This document shows positions 1 through 11,000 of a stretch of 64,000 nt of DNA, one piece after another. Origin of the DNA: an uncultured Prevotella sp. (GTDB lineage: Bacteria; Bacteroidota; Bacteroidia; Bacteroidales; Bacteroidaceae); the NCBI GenBank assembly GCA_905236755.1, contig CAJOCR010000010.1, positions 62,001 through 126,000 of the forward strand, read 5' to 3'. The notes under the pieces are model-generated. The model was not told the DNA's origin and did no database searches. It saw only the letters and a program-made list of their open reading frames with translations. Numbering within the stretch: the stretch's first letter is position 1; the number at the start of each line of letters is the position of its first letter. Position numbers and translations under genes: made by a program.

Positions 1-185
1 TGCTTAACGCTGATTCGCTCGTGTGTCTGTGTATTTTCAAGAATGTAGATACATCCCAGGCCTTCTTCTTCACCGAAGTCCTCACCAATAATGGTAATAA
101 GATAGTCGAAATGCTTCTCATTCTTCAACTTCTTCATCTCTGCGAGGAAGTTGTCAAAACCGAATTCAATATTTTCTAATTTCAT
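1..185 (-). CDS. nuoC: NADH-quinone oxidoreductase subunit C (or C/D), partial at window edge
   Basis: Reverse-strand reading from ATG at 185: MKLENIEFGFDNFLAEMKKLKNEKHFDYLITIIGEDFGEEEGLGCIYILENTQTHERISVK; sits directly downstream of nuoB. Confidence 0.75.
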   Translation of the reverse strand, partial: MKLENIEFGFDNFLAEMKKLKNEKHFDYLITIIGEDFGEEEGLGCIYILENTQTHERISVK

Positions 186-196
186 TTTCTCGTACC

Positions 197-976
197 TTAT
201 TTATTTACATTCTGTTCGCTTTCGTTGAGTTGAGCAAGCTCTTCAGCCAAAGCCTCTACCTGTTCCTTTGTTGGAGCACCTGTTACCATGATTGGTTTCT
301 TGTTACCAATCTTCTCACCTGAGAAGTTCTCGTTAGAAAGACCATGGAGACCACCGAGCTTCATACTCTCTGCCTTTTCCTCTGCTGTCATCTTATGATT
401 AGCACCACCAAAGAACTTCTCAACCTTTACCTTACGCTGCAACTGCATCATACCGTAAAGAATTGCCTCTGGACGTGGAGGACAACCAGGGATATAAACA
501 TCAACAGGGACAAGCTCGTCAATACCGCGCACTACATTGTAGCTCTTCTTGAAAGGGCCACCTGAGATGGTACATCCACCTACAGCAACAACATACTTAG
601 GCTCGGCCATTTCATCATAAAGACGCTTAAAAACAGGCGCCATCTTGTTGGTAATGGTACCAGCACACATGATGAGGTCGGCCTGACGTGCAGAGTTACG
701 AGTAACCTCGAAACCAAAACGTGAGAAGTCATAACGTGCACAACCTACAGCCATAAACTCGATACCACAGCATGAAGTACCGAAAGTGAGTGACCACAGC
801 GAGTTGCTTCGTCCCCAGTTGATAGCCTGATCAAGACTACCGAGAACTACGTTTACTCCACCTTCATTAAGTTCGTTGGCAATGTTCTCGAGAGTTTTAT
901 TATCCTTAAACTCGTCGTAAGGAATACTCTTGATGTGTGGTTTTCTTACTTCCATTCCAACGCTCCTTTCCGCCAT
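197..976 (-). CDS. nuoB: NADH-quinone oxidoreductase subunit B
   Basis: SLWSLTFGTSCCGIEFMA...GCARYDFSRFG...VAVGGCTISGGPF...VPVDVYIPGCPPRPEAILYG, canonical NuoB 4Fe-4S motifs. Confidence 0.97.
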   Translation of the reverse strand: MAERSVGMEVRKPHIKSIPYDEFKDNKTLENIANELNEGGVNVVLGSLDQAINWGRSNSLWSLTFGTSCCGIEFMAVGCARYDFSRFGFEVTRNSARQADLIMCAGTITNKMAPVFKRLYDEMAEPKYVVAVGGCTISGGPFKKSYNVVRGIDELVPVDVYIPGCPPRPEAILYGMMQLQRKVKVEKFFGGANHKMTAEEKAESMKLGGLHGLSNENFSGEKIGNKKPIMVTGAPTKEQVEALAEELAQLNESEQNVNK

Positions 977-1299
977 GCATAAGCAAGGCCTAATACCAAT
1001 ACCACCAGAAAGAAACCAATGCTGATAAGAGCAAGTGGTCCAAACTGCTTAACTACTACTGCCCATGGATACAGGAAAACAGTCTCGATGTCGAACATCA
1101 GGAAAAGGATAGCAAAGAGATAGTAACCAACATGCAGAGGCATCCAACTGCTTCCGCGTGTAGGAATACCACACTCAAAAGGCTCACCTTTTACCGGATT
1201 GTAAGAACGAGGACCGATAAGTTTAGCAACGACAAAAGCGCCGACTACCAAAACTACCGCCGTGAGCAATACGGTAATAAACAATGTAAAAAAACTCAT
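946..1299 (-). CDS. nuoA: NADH-quinone oxidoreductase subunit A
   Basis: Small membrane protein with YNPVKGEPFECGIP and FAILFLMFDIETVFLYPWA; upstream of nuoB. Confidence 0.96.
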   Translation of the reverse strand: MSFFTLFITVLLTAVVLVVGAFVVAKLIGPRSYNPVKGEPFECGIPTRGSSWMPLHVGYYLFAILFLMFDIETVFLYPWAVVVKQFGPLALISIGFFLVVLVLGLAYAWRKGALEWK

Positions 1300-1482
1300 A
1301 AAAAATTATAACGTTATTATATATTATGCAATTTTGCGATGCAAAGATAGCAATTTATTTGGTATTAGAATAGGAAAATATAAAAAAATACAATATTAGT
1401 TTGTGAGTTTGTAATATAAGATTCTCCCCGACCCTCCTTAAAAGGAGGGAGAATTAAAAAACTTAAAAAAGTCACAAACTCA

Positions 1483-2673
1483 TTAACTAAAAACTCTTTC
1501 CAACAATTCTAAGCACATTCGACTATTATGATATGGGCACTTCCAAAAGCCAGCCTTATCATCAATATGGTTTGTTGTTCCATCGTCGAGTATTGCCCAA
1601 TACCATTCGCCATTTTCTTTGTCAACAAGATTGTTTTGTATATAATCCCAACATTTTTTAGTGTTAACTAAAGCCTCTTCATCATGAAAATACTGATAAA
1701 GATCAATATGTCCGATGACGCTTTCACATTGTACCCACCACTGACGCTGAAGATCATAGGTATTATTATCTTTCCAATGCTCGTAAATCATACTGCCATC
1801 AGGGCGCAACCCTTCGTCAGAAGCCTTGGCTATGCGACGAATAATTGGCTCTATGTTTTTAATGACTTGCTCATCACCGAGCACCAAGGCTGTTTCATGT
1901 AGAAGCCAACTTGCCTCTATGTCGTGACCATAGCTTTCAATATTGCGTTTACCATGCCATTTATCATCAAAAAACAAGTCGAGGTGATAGGTTTCTTTAT
2001 TCAGCAGTTTTTCTGTAAAAATGTCAATAAGGTTTAGAATTGATTTCTTAAGGTCTTCACTCTTCCATACACGATAGAGATTTGTGTAAGGTTCAATAAT
2101 ATGAAGATGAGTATTCATGGTGCGACTTCCGTTTTCGTCTTTATCACTCAGTCGCATATCTTGAATAGGTTGCCAGTCACGGGTAAGAGCTTCTATGTAA
2201 CCGTTTCCTTTACTGTCATAGGCTTTTTTCTCTATATCGTAATACAGGTTTATGGCTGATTCAAGAGCGCGCTTAGAACCTGTTGCACGTGCATACTCAC
2301 TAAGACCATAGATTGCAAAACCTATGGCGTAAGTCTGTTTCTTTGTGTCAAGAGGCTTGCCCATATAGTCAAGACTCCAGAAAACACCACCCTGTTCTTT
2401 GTCTATGAAGTTATCAAGGAAATAATCTAAAGCTCTTGTGGCGGCATCAAGATATTCTGCGCTTCCAAGGACACGGTAAGCGGCAGAGAAAGCCCATAAT
2501 ATACGGGCATTCTGCACAGCTCCTTTTGGGGCGTGTGAATGAACAATATTATGTCCATCCACACGTCCGAAATATCCCCCATTTTCATGGTCGGTAACTC
2601 TTTCTATCCAATACTTTAAGATATTCTCCTCAAGGAGTTCTCTAACCGTTTCCTTGAATTCGCAGGATTGCAT
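1483..2673 (-). CDS. AGE-family epimerase (cellobiose/mannobiose 2-epimerase-like)
   Basis: ENGGYFGRVDG, ESYGHDIEASWLLHE, RQWWVQCESVIG, AGFWKCPYHNSRMCLE. Start set at the internal ATG (MQSCEFK) at 2673, 1 nt after the transporter stop, rather than the ORF-track start at 2703. Confidence 0.88.
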   Translation of the reverse strand: MQSCEFKETVRELLEENILKYWIERVTDHENGGYFGRVDGHNIVHSHAPKGAVQNARILWAFSAAYRVLGSAEYLDAATRALDYFLDNFIDKEQGGVFWSLDYMGKPLDTKKQTYAIGFAIYGLSEYARATGSKRALESAINLYYDIEKKAYDSKGNGYIEALTRDWQPIQDMRLSDKDENGSRTMNTHLHIIEPYTNLYRVWKSEDLKKSILNLIDIFTEKLLNKETYHLDLFFDDKWHGKRNIESYGHDIEASWLLHETALVLGDEQVIKNIEPIIRRIAKASDEGLRPDGSMIYEHWKDNNTYDLQRQWWVQCESVIGHIDLYQYFHDEEALVNTKKCWDYIQNNLVDKENGEWYWAILDDGTTNHIDDKAGFWKCPYHNSRMCLELLERVFS

Positions 2674-2674
2674 A

Positions 2675-4018
2675 TTATTTCTTAATTGGATATTTAATAA
2701 CAAGCAAAATCATCAAACATGCTATTATTGCAGGGAAAATAGAGAACAGACACCAGATCATCTGGCGAACAGATTCTTCATTGGTAATAGTGATTACTGT
2801 TTCACCTGTCTCTGGATTAGTACCTGAAACGAAACCAGCAACACCAAGAAGCAAAGCAACAAGAGAACCAGAAATGGCAGAACCGAATTTCTGCGACATT
2901 GTACCTGATGAGAAGATGAGTCCTGTTGAAGAAGTACCGTTCTTCTCGGTTGCATAATCAGCAACATCAGCATACATTGACCACAATAGTGGTGAATACA
3001 AGCCTACACCAACAGAGGTAAGCACAACAAGAGCTATCATTACCCAGATGTAAGAAGCATCCATAGGTACGAAGAAGAAAGCTACAGAGAACACAATACA
3101 TATAAGTGTTGCTACATAGAAGGCTTTTTTCTTTGATCCCATCCACTCGGTGAACTTTGGAGAAACGCCTCCGAAAATCATACAAGTAACTTCACCAAAG
3201 GTCATGAATACAGTGTAGTTGATGATAAGTCCGTTAATAGTGATATCACCACCCAAACAATAGGTAAGCAGATAAGCAGCTACTGCATAACGGAAGCCAT
3301 TGAAGAAGTTGGTACCAATACCGATAAGGGTAAGATAAATCCATGGTTTGTTCTTAAACAAATCAGCAAATGGCTTGAAAGAAAATTTCTCTGCACGAAC
3401 AGGTTTTAGACGTTCCTTTGTGAGTAAACCGCAAGCTAAAGTCATAGCTGCAGCAAGAACACCAAATCCTGCACCAAGAACGGCATACTGATGAGCATCA
3501 GAACCACCAACCATTTTCTGAAGATAAGGGAAAGAAAGCAGAGTTATGAAGCCCATGGCATAAGCACCTACCATACGATAAGACGAGAATTGGTTTTTCT
3601 CATTATCATCGTCGGTCATCACTCCAAGAAGCGAACCATAAGGTACGTTTACTGCTGTATAAACAGCCATCATCATTAAATAAAGGCTATAAGCCCAAAT
3701 GCGCTTACCAAGAGGTCCAAAATCTGGGGTAAAAAGCAAGAGCGCAAAGATAAGTCCGAAAGGAATAGCACCATATATGAGCCAAGGACGATAAGTTCCG
3801 AATCGACTCTGCGTACGATCGGCTAAAGCACCCATCATTGGGTCGGTAACAACATCAAACAAACGAGCTATAAGCATCAAAGTAGCTGTGTCGGCGATGG
3901 TAAGTCCAAACACGTTGGTAAAGAACACAGGAAAAGCAATAGACATAATTTTCCATGTAATACCACCAGCAGCAGCATCACCTAACGCATAGCCAATTTT
4001 TTCTTTTAATTTTGCCAT
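2675..4018 (-). CDS. GPH-family glycoside (melibiose-type) cation symporter, probable manno-oligosaccharide transporter
   Basis: MFS/GPH signature IGYALGDAAAGGITW...DVVTDPMMGALADRTQSRFGTYRPWLIYGAIPF; 12-TM-like hydrophobicity; PUL context. Confidence 0.9.
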   Translation of the reverse strand: MAKLKEKIGYALGDAAAGGITWKIMSIAFPVFFTNVFGLTIADTATLMLIARLFDVVTDPMMGALADRTQSRFGTYRPWLIYGAIPFGLIFALLLFTPDFGPLGKRIWAYSLYLMMMAVYTAVNVPYGSLLGVMTDDDNEKNQFSSYRMVGAYAMGFITLLSFPYLQKMVGGSDAHQYAVLGAGFGVLAAAMTLACGLLTKERLKPVRAEKFSFKPFADLFKNKPWIYLTLIGIGTNFFNGFRYAVAAYLLTYCLGGDITINGLIINYTVFMTFGEVTCMIFGGVSPKFTEWMGSKKKAFYVATLICIVFSVAFFFVPMDASYIWVMIALVVLTSVGVGLYSPLLWSMYADVADYATEKNGTSSTGLIFSSGTMSQKFGSAISGSLVALLLGVAGFVSGTNPETGETVITITNEESVRQMIWCLFSIFPAIIACLMILLVIKYPIKK

Positions 4019-4058
4019 AATTTTTAGTTACAAGTTTTATTTTATGATATTTATTTTA

Positions 4059-5225
4059 TTACAAATTTGATTTATTCTTTACCACTAATTTCTTTATTGC
4101 TTCAACACTCGCTGACGATGTGAAGCCGTCTTCTGGTGTGTTCATGCAATAGTCAACGAGCTGATCTATTGTTGATGTAGCCACATGCATACGAGTATCA
4201 GAAGAAGCATAGTAGATAAACACCTTGCCGTCTTCATCAGCTATCCAGCCATTAGCAAACGTAACATTCATCACATCACCAATATATTCCTCACCCTGTG
4301 GAACAAGAAAATAGCCACCTGGCTGTGCAATGACACGTGTTGGGTCTTCAAGCGAAGTCATATACAGATACAATACATAACGAAGACCCGAGGCACAGGC
4401 ACGCACACCATGAGCAAGGTGCAGCCATCCGCGGTTTGTCTTTATTGGATGAGGGCCTTCACCATTCTTCACTTCCATGATAGTATGGTAATTACGCTTG
4501 TTTATGATTTTCTCTTCTTTCACCTCAGCATGTTCTATATCATCAACAAGAGCCCATCCAATGCCGCCACCTGAACCTGCATTAATAAAATCGTCCTGTG
4601 GACGGGTGTAGAAGGCATACTTGCCATTAACAAACTCTGGATGAAGAACCACATTACGCTGCTGACTCTTTGACTTCAGATCAGGCAAGCGGAACCAAGT
4701 CTTAAGGTCTTTTGTACGAGCAATACCCGCTGTTGCCGTTGCTGCAGAGAGGTCGCCTGGCTGTGAGTCGTCATGACGCTCTGCACAGAAAACGCCATAA
4801 ATCCATCCATCTTCATGGGCAGTAAGGCGCATATCATAAACATTTGTTGCAGGCACAACATCCTCTGGCATTGTTACAGGTTCGTCCCAAAAGCGAAAAT
4901 TATCAATGCCATTAGGACTTTCAGCTACTGCGAAAAAGCTCTTACGGTCAGCGCCCTCAACACGAACAACAAGCAGATACTTGCCATTCCATTTTATCGC
5001 ACCCGAGTTTAGGGTGGCATTAATCATTATGCGTTTCATGAGATAAGGATTATCCTTCTCATTAAAATCATATTGCCACTCAAGAGGAGCGTGTTGTGCT
5101 GTAAGAATAGGGTTTTGATAACGTGTATAAATACCATTCCCCCATTCTTCGGGAACATTCACTTTACTCAGCAGTTCTTCATGGTGAGCACGTAAGCGCG
5201 CCACTCTTTCTTTAAAATCTTTCAT
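4059..5225 (-). CDS. GH130 phosphorylase, probable 4-O-beta-D-mannosyl-D-glucose phosphorylase
   Basis: NSGAIKWNGKYLLVVRVEGADRKSFFAVAES...YDMRLTAHEDGWIYGVFCAER; operon with epimerase and GH26. Confidence 0.88.
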   Translation of the reverse strand: MKDFKERVARLRAHHEELLSKVNVPEEWGNGIYTRYQNPILTAQHAPLEWQYDFNEKDNPYLMKRIMINATLNSGAIKWNGKYLLVVRVEGADRKSFFAVAESPNGIDNFRFWDEPVTMPEDVVPATNVYDMRLTAHEDGWIYGVFCAERHDDSQPGDLSAATATAGIARTKDLKTWFRLPDLKSKSQQRNVVLHPEFVNGKYAFYTRPQDDFINAGSGGGIGWALVDDIEHAEVKEEKIINKRNYHTIMEVKNGEGPHPIKTNRGWLHLAHGVRACASGLRYVLYLYMTSLEDPTRVIAQPGGYFLVPQGEEYIGDVMNVTFANGWIADEDGKVFIYYASSDTRMHVATSTIDQLVDYCMNTPEDGFTSSASVEAIKKLVVKNKSNL

Positions 5226-5240
5226 ATGTCTCTATATTTA

Positions 5241-6305
5241 TCATTTTACATCTTTAATATCATTAACAAAGAGGCTTTTCTTTTCATTAAACAGAAGCTT
5301 GAAATCTTCCTCTGTTGGCTGACCAGGTGAAGCCATATAAGTTTCTTTTGGCTGATCCCAGGCGTTACGCCAGAAAAGAACATAACTCATTTTGAAGTCT
5401 TCTATCGCGGGCCAAAGAACTGTTGTAAACCAGTCGCTATAAGGCAGTTGCTGACAACCTGTTTCGGTGTACGCCATTATCTTATTATGCTTTTCAGCTA
5501 TTGCACTTATCTCGGCAAGACTGCTTTTGGTTAGTTCTGTATATTTGGCATTATCTTTATCGAATTCATATATGTCAATACCAATCATATCAACATATTC
5601 GTCTCCGGGGTAATATTTCATATAATCATCGCAACCACCATTAGGTGAATAAGACCAAACGATATTATTGCAATGATACTTTTTTTCTAATTGGTCATGT
5701 GTGTAGATGAACAGTTGCTTATATTCTTCTGCGGCCTTAGCCCCCCACCAAAACCAGCCACCACCCATTTCGTGCCATGGACGGAAAATCACAGGTACAG
5801 ACTTTCCACCAGCTGTCTTCAGTGACTTTATGAAGGAAGCAATATTATAAAGCCAACAATTAAAACGATTATTTTGTTCGCCTCCAGGAAGAACGGCCTT
5901 TACGGCATCACCAGAAAAGTCCCATGCTGTTTTCAAAGTTACAGGGTTGTCTGGGTGCCAGCTAAGAGTGACAATGCCGCCACGTTCGTATTGTGCTATT
6001 ATTTCCTCACGCATACGGTCAAAAGGAACAGCATCAAGATTCTTGTCCCAGCCAAGTTCCTTCTTACCAAGATCGAAACCCATTACAGCTGGATAATCGC
6101 CACATACTTCCTTTATGTCAGAGCGTCCCCTCTCCCACTTCCACGAATGGCCATATACAGGGTCGTCCTGATGACCAATCATTATGCCTTTCAACTGCAG
6201 TTTTTGCAGTCTTTTTATGAGTTTCTGAGCAGGAGTAGTTGCATTCATATTTAAGTTCAAAACAATACAGAAAACGATAGTTAGTATTTTTTTTAGGTTT
6301 ATCAT
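5241..6305 (-). CDS. GH26 beta-mannanase, secreted
   Basis: Signal peptide; KGIMIGHQDDP, SWHPDNP, VIFRPWHEMGGGWFWWG (acid/base Glu), MAYTETG (nucleophile Glu). Confidence 0.93.
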   Translation of the reverse strand: MINLKKILTIVFCIVLNLNMNATTPAQKLIKRLQKLQLKGIMIGHQDDPVYGHSWKWERGRSDIKEVCGDYPAVMGFDLGKKELGWDKNLDAVPFDRMREEIIAQYERGGIVTLSWHPDNPVTLKTAWDFSGDAVKAVLPGGEQNNRFNCWLYNIASFIKSLKTAGGKSVPVIFRPWHEMGGGWFWWGAKAAEEYKQLFIYTHDQLEKKYHCNNIVWSYSPNGGCDDYMKYYPGDEYVDMIGIDIYEFDKDNAKYTELTKSSLAEISAIAEKHNKIMAYTETGCQQLPYSDWFTTVLWPAIEDFKMSYVLFWRNAWDQPKETYMASPGQPTEEDFKLLFNEKKSLFVNDIKDVK

Positions 6306-6317
6306 AGGTATATAAGA

Positions 6318-7619
6318 TTATTTAAAAAGTTTTGTTCTAATATATTCTTGCCATTCATCCCATTGTTCTTGATACCAGAAATGAGCAGTTTGCTGATATA
6401 CTGATAATTTCTTTTCAGCTGGATAAATATTATAAAGACTATAAGCCGAAGTAGGCGGAACTACATCATCATTATATCCAAAAGAAAACCATGCTGGTAT
6501 GGTGCATCGCTTTGCAAAGTTCACACCGTCATAATAGCAGGCACCATTTATGCGCTGAACATTATGAGATGCGTTTTTCTTTTCATCATAGAAATAGTGA
6601 GGCCACCCTCCTGCTCTACCATGACACTCTGCCTCGTAATCACACATAGCGTCATGAACGGCAGCAAGAAATGTTACTCGCTTGTCGAGTGCAGCCACGG
6701 CAAGAGAAAGGAAACCGCCTTGTGATGCTCCAGTCACGCCCAATGTTTTTCCGTCCCATTCAGGTAACGATGCAATCATATCAACGCCACGCACAGCACC
6801 AGTAACAACACGCTTATAATAATTTCTATCTGGATTGTCTAAGTTGGTATTCCAATAATTATTCAATGCGCCAGCCATCAAATTATCATATATATTCTGA
6901 CTCATAGTAACTGGTATGCCATGAATGCCTATTTCAAGAACAATACATTTGCCATCGGCTGTATAAGTGTCACCAGAATAAGGACGAGCACCTGCACCAG
7001 GTACACGAAGCAAAGCGGGGTATCTGCCTGGTTTCACAGGTACAGTGAGTATTCCGTACATACGACTGTTCCACGAATCGTTACAATAGCTAACCTCATA
7101 CACATTACTTTTTTCTGTGCAACGCTCCGTCAACAATCGCTTTGTTATGTTCAATCCGTTCTTTCTTGCTGATTTCAAAGCGTTTGACCAAAACTCATCA
7201 AAATCAGAAGGGCATTGAGCAAAAGGCTTTAGTTTTTCTGGCGAGAAAGCAGCTGTACACCAGCCTTCATAGTCTTTCCCAGCAATAGTAGCCTTTACTT
7301 TAAGGCGATAGAAGCCAGGTTCTTTCATTGTTGCAGAATAAGTCATTGTTCCATTCTTCAACAATGCATTCTTCTTCACATCAGGATACATTACAGGGCC
7401 AGCCTCATAGCTCACCTCCACATTATTCAATAATGTAGATGACTTTAATATATTAACTGTGAAAACAGCTGTTTCACCAACTTTATAATTCCAATCTTTG
7501 TGATCAGGTACAACAGAAACAATAATATTCTTGCCAATTATCTGCGCTTCTGCCACTAACGACGAGAACAAACAGATAACAGCAATAATTACCATTAACA
7601 GTTGATTTTTACTACGCAT
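6318..7619 (-). CDS. Acetyl (xylan) esterase, AXE1/CE7-like, with N-terminal Ig-like region
   Basis: Signal peptide; RVPGAGARPYSGDTYT, LGVTGASQGGFLSLAVAALDKRV (GxSxGG nucleophile elbow), FSFGYNDDVVPPTSAYSLYN, TAHFWYQ. Confidence 0.82.
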   Translation of the reverse strand: MRSKNQLLMVIIAVICLFSSLVAEAQIIGKNIIVSVVPDHKDWNYKVGETAVFTVNILKSSTLLNNVEVSYEAGPVMYPDVKKNALLKNGTMTYSATMKEPGFYRLKVKATIAGKDYEGWCTAAFSPEKLKPFAQCPSDFDEFWSNALKSARKNGLNITKRLLTERCTEKSNVYEVSYCNDSWNSRMYGILTVPVKPGRYPALLRVPGAGARPYSGDTYTADGKCIVLEIGIHGIPVTMSQNIYDNLMAGALNNYWNTNLDNPDRNYYKRVVTGAVRGVDMIASLPEWDGKTLGVTGASQGGFLSLAVAALDKRVTFLAAVHDAMCDYEAECHGRAGGWPHYFYDEKKNASHNVQRINGACYYDGVNFAKRCTIPAWFSFGYNDDVVPPTSAYSLYNIYPAEKKLSVYQQTAHFWYQEQWDEWQEYIRTKLFK

Positions 7620-7669
7620 TTGTTTGGTTTTAATTATTAAATCTTAAGGACGGTACCTCTTTCAACTTG

Positions 7670-7677
7670 CAAAGATA
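7670..7677 (-). promoter_or_regulatory. Bacteroidota -7 box (TATCTTTG on minus strand) for the 7619-to-1483 operon
   Basis: CAAAGATA on plus strand; consensus TAnnTTTG about 50 nt upstream of the esterase ATG. Confidence 0.6.
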
Positions 7678-7753
7678 TGTAAATTCAACCAAAAAGAATG
7701 ATACTTTTTTGATTAATAATAATACTTTGCTAATTTTATTTTTCCCTCATGCC

Positions 7754-7824
7754 TTCGAGATGCCTTCGAGATGCGTTCGAGATTCTCGATATTTCATTAG
7801 GATGCGTTTAGGATTCATATAGGA
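7754..7824. repeat. 11-bp-phased repeat array A between divergent PUL promoters
   Basis: TTCGAGA at 7754, 7765, 7776; TTAGGA/ATAGGA at 7797, 7808, 7819. Spacing is 11 within each block. Confidence 0.85.
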
Positions 7825-7898
7825 CAAATATTTTTTTGAAAAACAAAATAGTATCATCTTTTGGCAAAAAAATATTAGTACAAGAAAAATATTCTTAC

Positions 7899-7906
7899 TA
7901 CATTTG
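7899..7906 (+). promoter_or_regulatory. Bacteroidota -7 box (TACATTTG) for susC operon
   Basis: TAnnTTTG match about 150 nt upstream of susC ATG; -33 element weak. Confidence 0.5.
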
Positions 7907-8058
7907 CATCGATAAAAGTATGCTGAAAACATGATTAAACACAATAAGCTGCTTTATATCATGAAAAAACAACACATGCGAATAAAAAAGCACGTCTTTA
8001 AACCATGTAACTAAAAATATACATTATTAATTATATAAACCTAAAAAATCAAGTATTT

Positions 8059-11000
8059 ATGAAGCAAGACAATAAAATTACATTGCTTGCGGGAATATGT
8101 AGTTTAGCACTACTTGGATTTTCACCGCAAATGTATGCTACTAACAAAGCAGAATTGTCTATGTCTGTTCAGCAGACTAAAAAAATTACTGGTACTGTAT
8201 ATGACTCACAGGGCGCAATCATTGGTGCTACTGTTAAGGTTAAGGGAACCAGTAATGGTGCTGTTACTGACATGGATGGAAAATTCTCTATTAATGCACC
8301 TGTTGGCGCAACAATAGAAGTTTCTTACATTGGTTACATCACAAGAACATTTAAAGTAGGAAACCAAAGCAATGTAAACATCACGCTTACAGAAGATAAC
8401 CAGAACCTTGACGAAGTTGTGGTTGTTGGTTATGGTACCATGAAGAAAAGCGACCTTGCAGGAGCCTCAGCGTCTCTTGACGAGAGAACCCTTAAATCTA
8501 CACCAATGACAAACATTGATGAAGCTTTCCAGGGTCGTATCGCTGGTGTTAACGCAGTACAGACCTCTGGTGCTCCAGGTTCAGCTATTACTGTAAACGT
8601 ACGTGGTATCAGCACTATCAATGCTGGTGCCGACCCATTATATGTTGTCGATGGTGTTATATGGCAAGGAGGAGGAACAAGTGGCGCTTCCTATGGACTT
8701 GGAGATAAATTAGGAAACAGTTCTCACTCTACAATCTCCCCATTGGCAACTCTCAACCCAAGCGACATTGTAAGCATAGAAGTACTGAAAGATGCTTCTG
8801 CAACTGCCATCTACGGTTCGCAGGCTGCAAACGGTGTTGTTTTAATTACCACAAAGAAAGGTAAGGCTGGTGAGGCCAAGTTCAACTATTCTGGTCAGCT
8901 AACTGTTCAGCGCCAGAATAACCGTCTTGATAATCTCAACCTCCGAGAATTCGCAGAGTATTATAACAGTTTGGCTAATCAAGGCGAGATTGCAAAGCCT
9001 GACCCTGTATATAGCGACCCTTCAATTCTTGGTATTGGTACTAACTGGCAAGATGCCATCTTTAGAACTGCTCTTCAGCATCAACACACCATTAGCGCTG
9101 AAGGCGGTAACGATAAGACAAAGTACTTCATATCAGGTAACTATATGAATCAAGATGGTACCATCATCGGAAGTAACTTCAAACGTTTCTCTGTACGCGT
9201 TAATCTTGATACCCAACTAAAAAAATGGTTGAAATTAGGTGTAAACGCTACCTATTCACAAACACACGACGACCTTAAACAGGCAGATAGTGAAGAAGGA
9301 CTTATCAATTACGCTCTCGTCACACCACCTGATATTCAGATTTACAATATCGACGGTGGCTATTCAAGCGTATCAAAAGAAGGCTTCTCAAATCCTAATC
9401 CTATCGCAAAGGCTTTGCTGAACGAGATTCTTCTCAAACGCCAAACACTAAATGGTAGTGTATATGTCGATGTAACCCCTATAAAGCATTTAACATGGCA
9501 TGCTCAGTTGGGCTTCGATATAAACGCATCAAAGGGCGACACCTATGAGCCAGTAATACATCTCGGCACATGGTATCAAGACAAGAATAGTGCACGAACT
9601 CAGAAGAACAGTGGAAACTACTGGTCACTAACCAACTATCTTACATACACAAATCAATTCGGCAAGCATAACATCACAGCTATGCTTGGTCAAGAGTGCT
9701 GGGAATCAAACTATGACTACCTTTTTCTTACTGGTTCAAAACTTCCAAGTGACGAAGTTCACAACCCTGCATTAGGTACAGCAGAGCCACAGGTTGGCGA
9801 AGGTTGGGGAAGTTCTTCTATGGCTTCTTTCTTCACTCGTGAAACCTATAACTTCGACGACAGATATTTAGCAACATATACTTATCGTTATGACGGAAGT
9901 TCTAACTTCGGTCCTAACAAACGTTGGGCAGGCTTCCATTCTGTTGCCGTGGCTTGGCGCTTCTCTAACGAACAGTTCATTAAGAATATTACTGGTGAGT
10001 GGTTGTCAAATGGTAAGCTGCGTCTTGGTTGGGGACAGACAGGTAACGCTAACATCGGTGGTTACAAGTGGGGTTCTGCTATGTCAACAATGGAAACAGG
10101 ATTAGGTCTTTCTTATCGTCCTGCAAACCTAAAGAATCTCGACATTAAGTGGGAAACACAGGAACAGGTGAACATTGGTCTCGACCTCGGCTTCCTCAAT
10201 AATCGCATTAACCTTACAGTTGATTGGTATAAGAAGATTTCTAAGGACATGTTGATGCAGCTCGTCTTGCCATCTATTATGGGTACAAGTGGAAACAGTA
10301 GCTCTGCTCTTGCTGCACCTTGGGGTAACTATGGCGATATCGAGAATAGCGGTCTTGAAATTGAATTAAAGACACGTCCTATCTTAACTAAGGACTTTGA
10401 TTGGAGTTCTGACGTCAACCTTTCTTTCAACAGTAACAAACTGAAGAGCTTGTCAGGTAGTACAGCTATCGTTGGTTATGGTCAGTGGACAGACGTTGTT
10501 TCACGCTCCGTACCAGGAGAAAGCCTTTGGAACTTCTATGGTTATGAAGTAGAAGGCGTGTACAAAGATTTTAATGACCTTGTAAACTCTCCTGTTAACT
10601 TGTTACAGAAGAACAACCCTGTTGAAACCAATGCTGATGGTACAAAATCATGGAGCAAAGACCCAACAAAATACAACCGTTCAAACACCACATATGTAGG
10701 TGACCTGAAATACAAAGATGTGAATGGTGATGGTGTTATCGACGAGAACGACAAGACAAACATCGGTTCTCCACTTCCTAAGGTAACCTTTGGTTGGAAC
10801 AACACTTTCCGCTACAAGAACTTTGATTTGAATATCTTCATCAATGGTACTATCGGTAACAAAATCGGTAACTACACAGAAATGAAACTTTCGCACATGA
10901 ATAGTGCATGGCAGAATCAACTTACAGTAATCAACGACCGTGCTATTTTGGCGCCTGCTGATGGCAATGCCACAGGCAATTGGTATGACAATATTGCTAA

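Noticed and set aside
7747-7944. 65-aa minus-strand ORF in the divergent PUL intergenic region
   Set aside because: Overlaps promoters and phased array A; low-complexity Phe/Lys-rich translation of AT-rich DNA.
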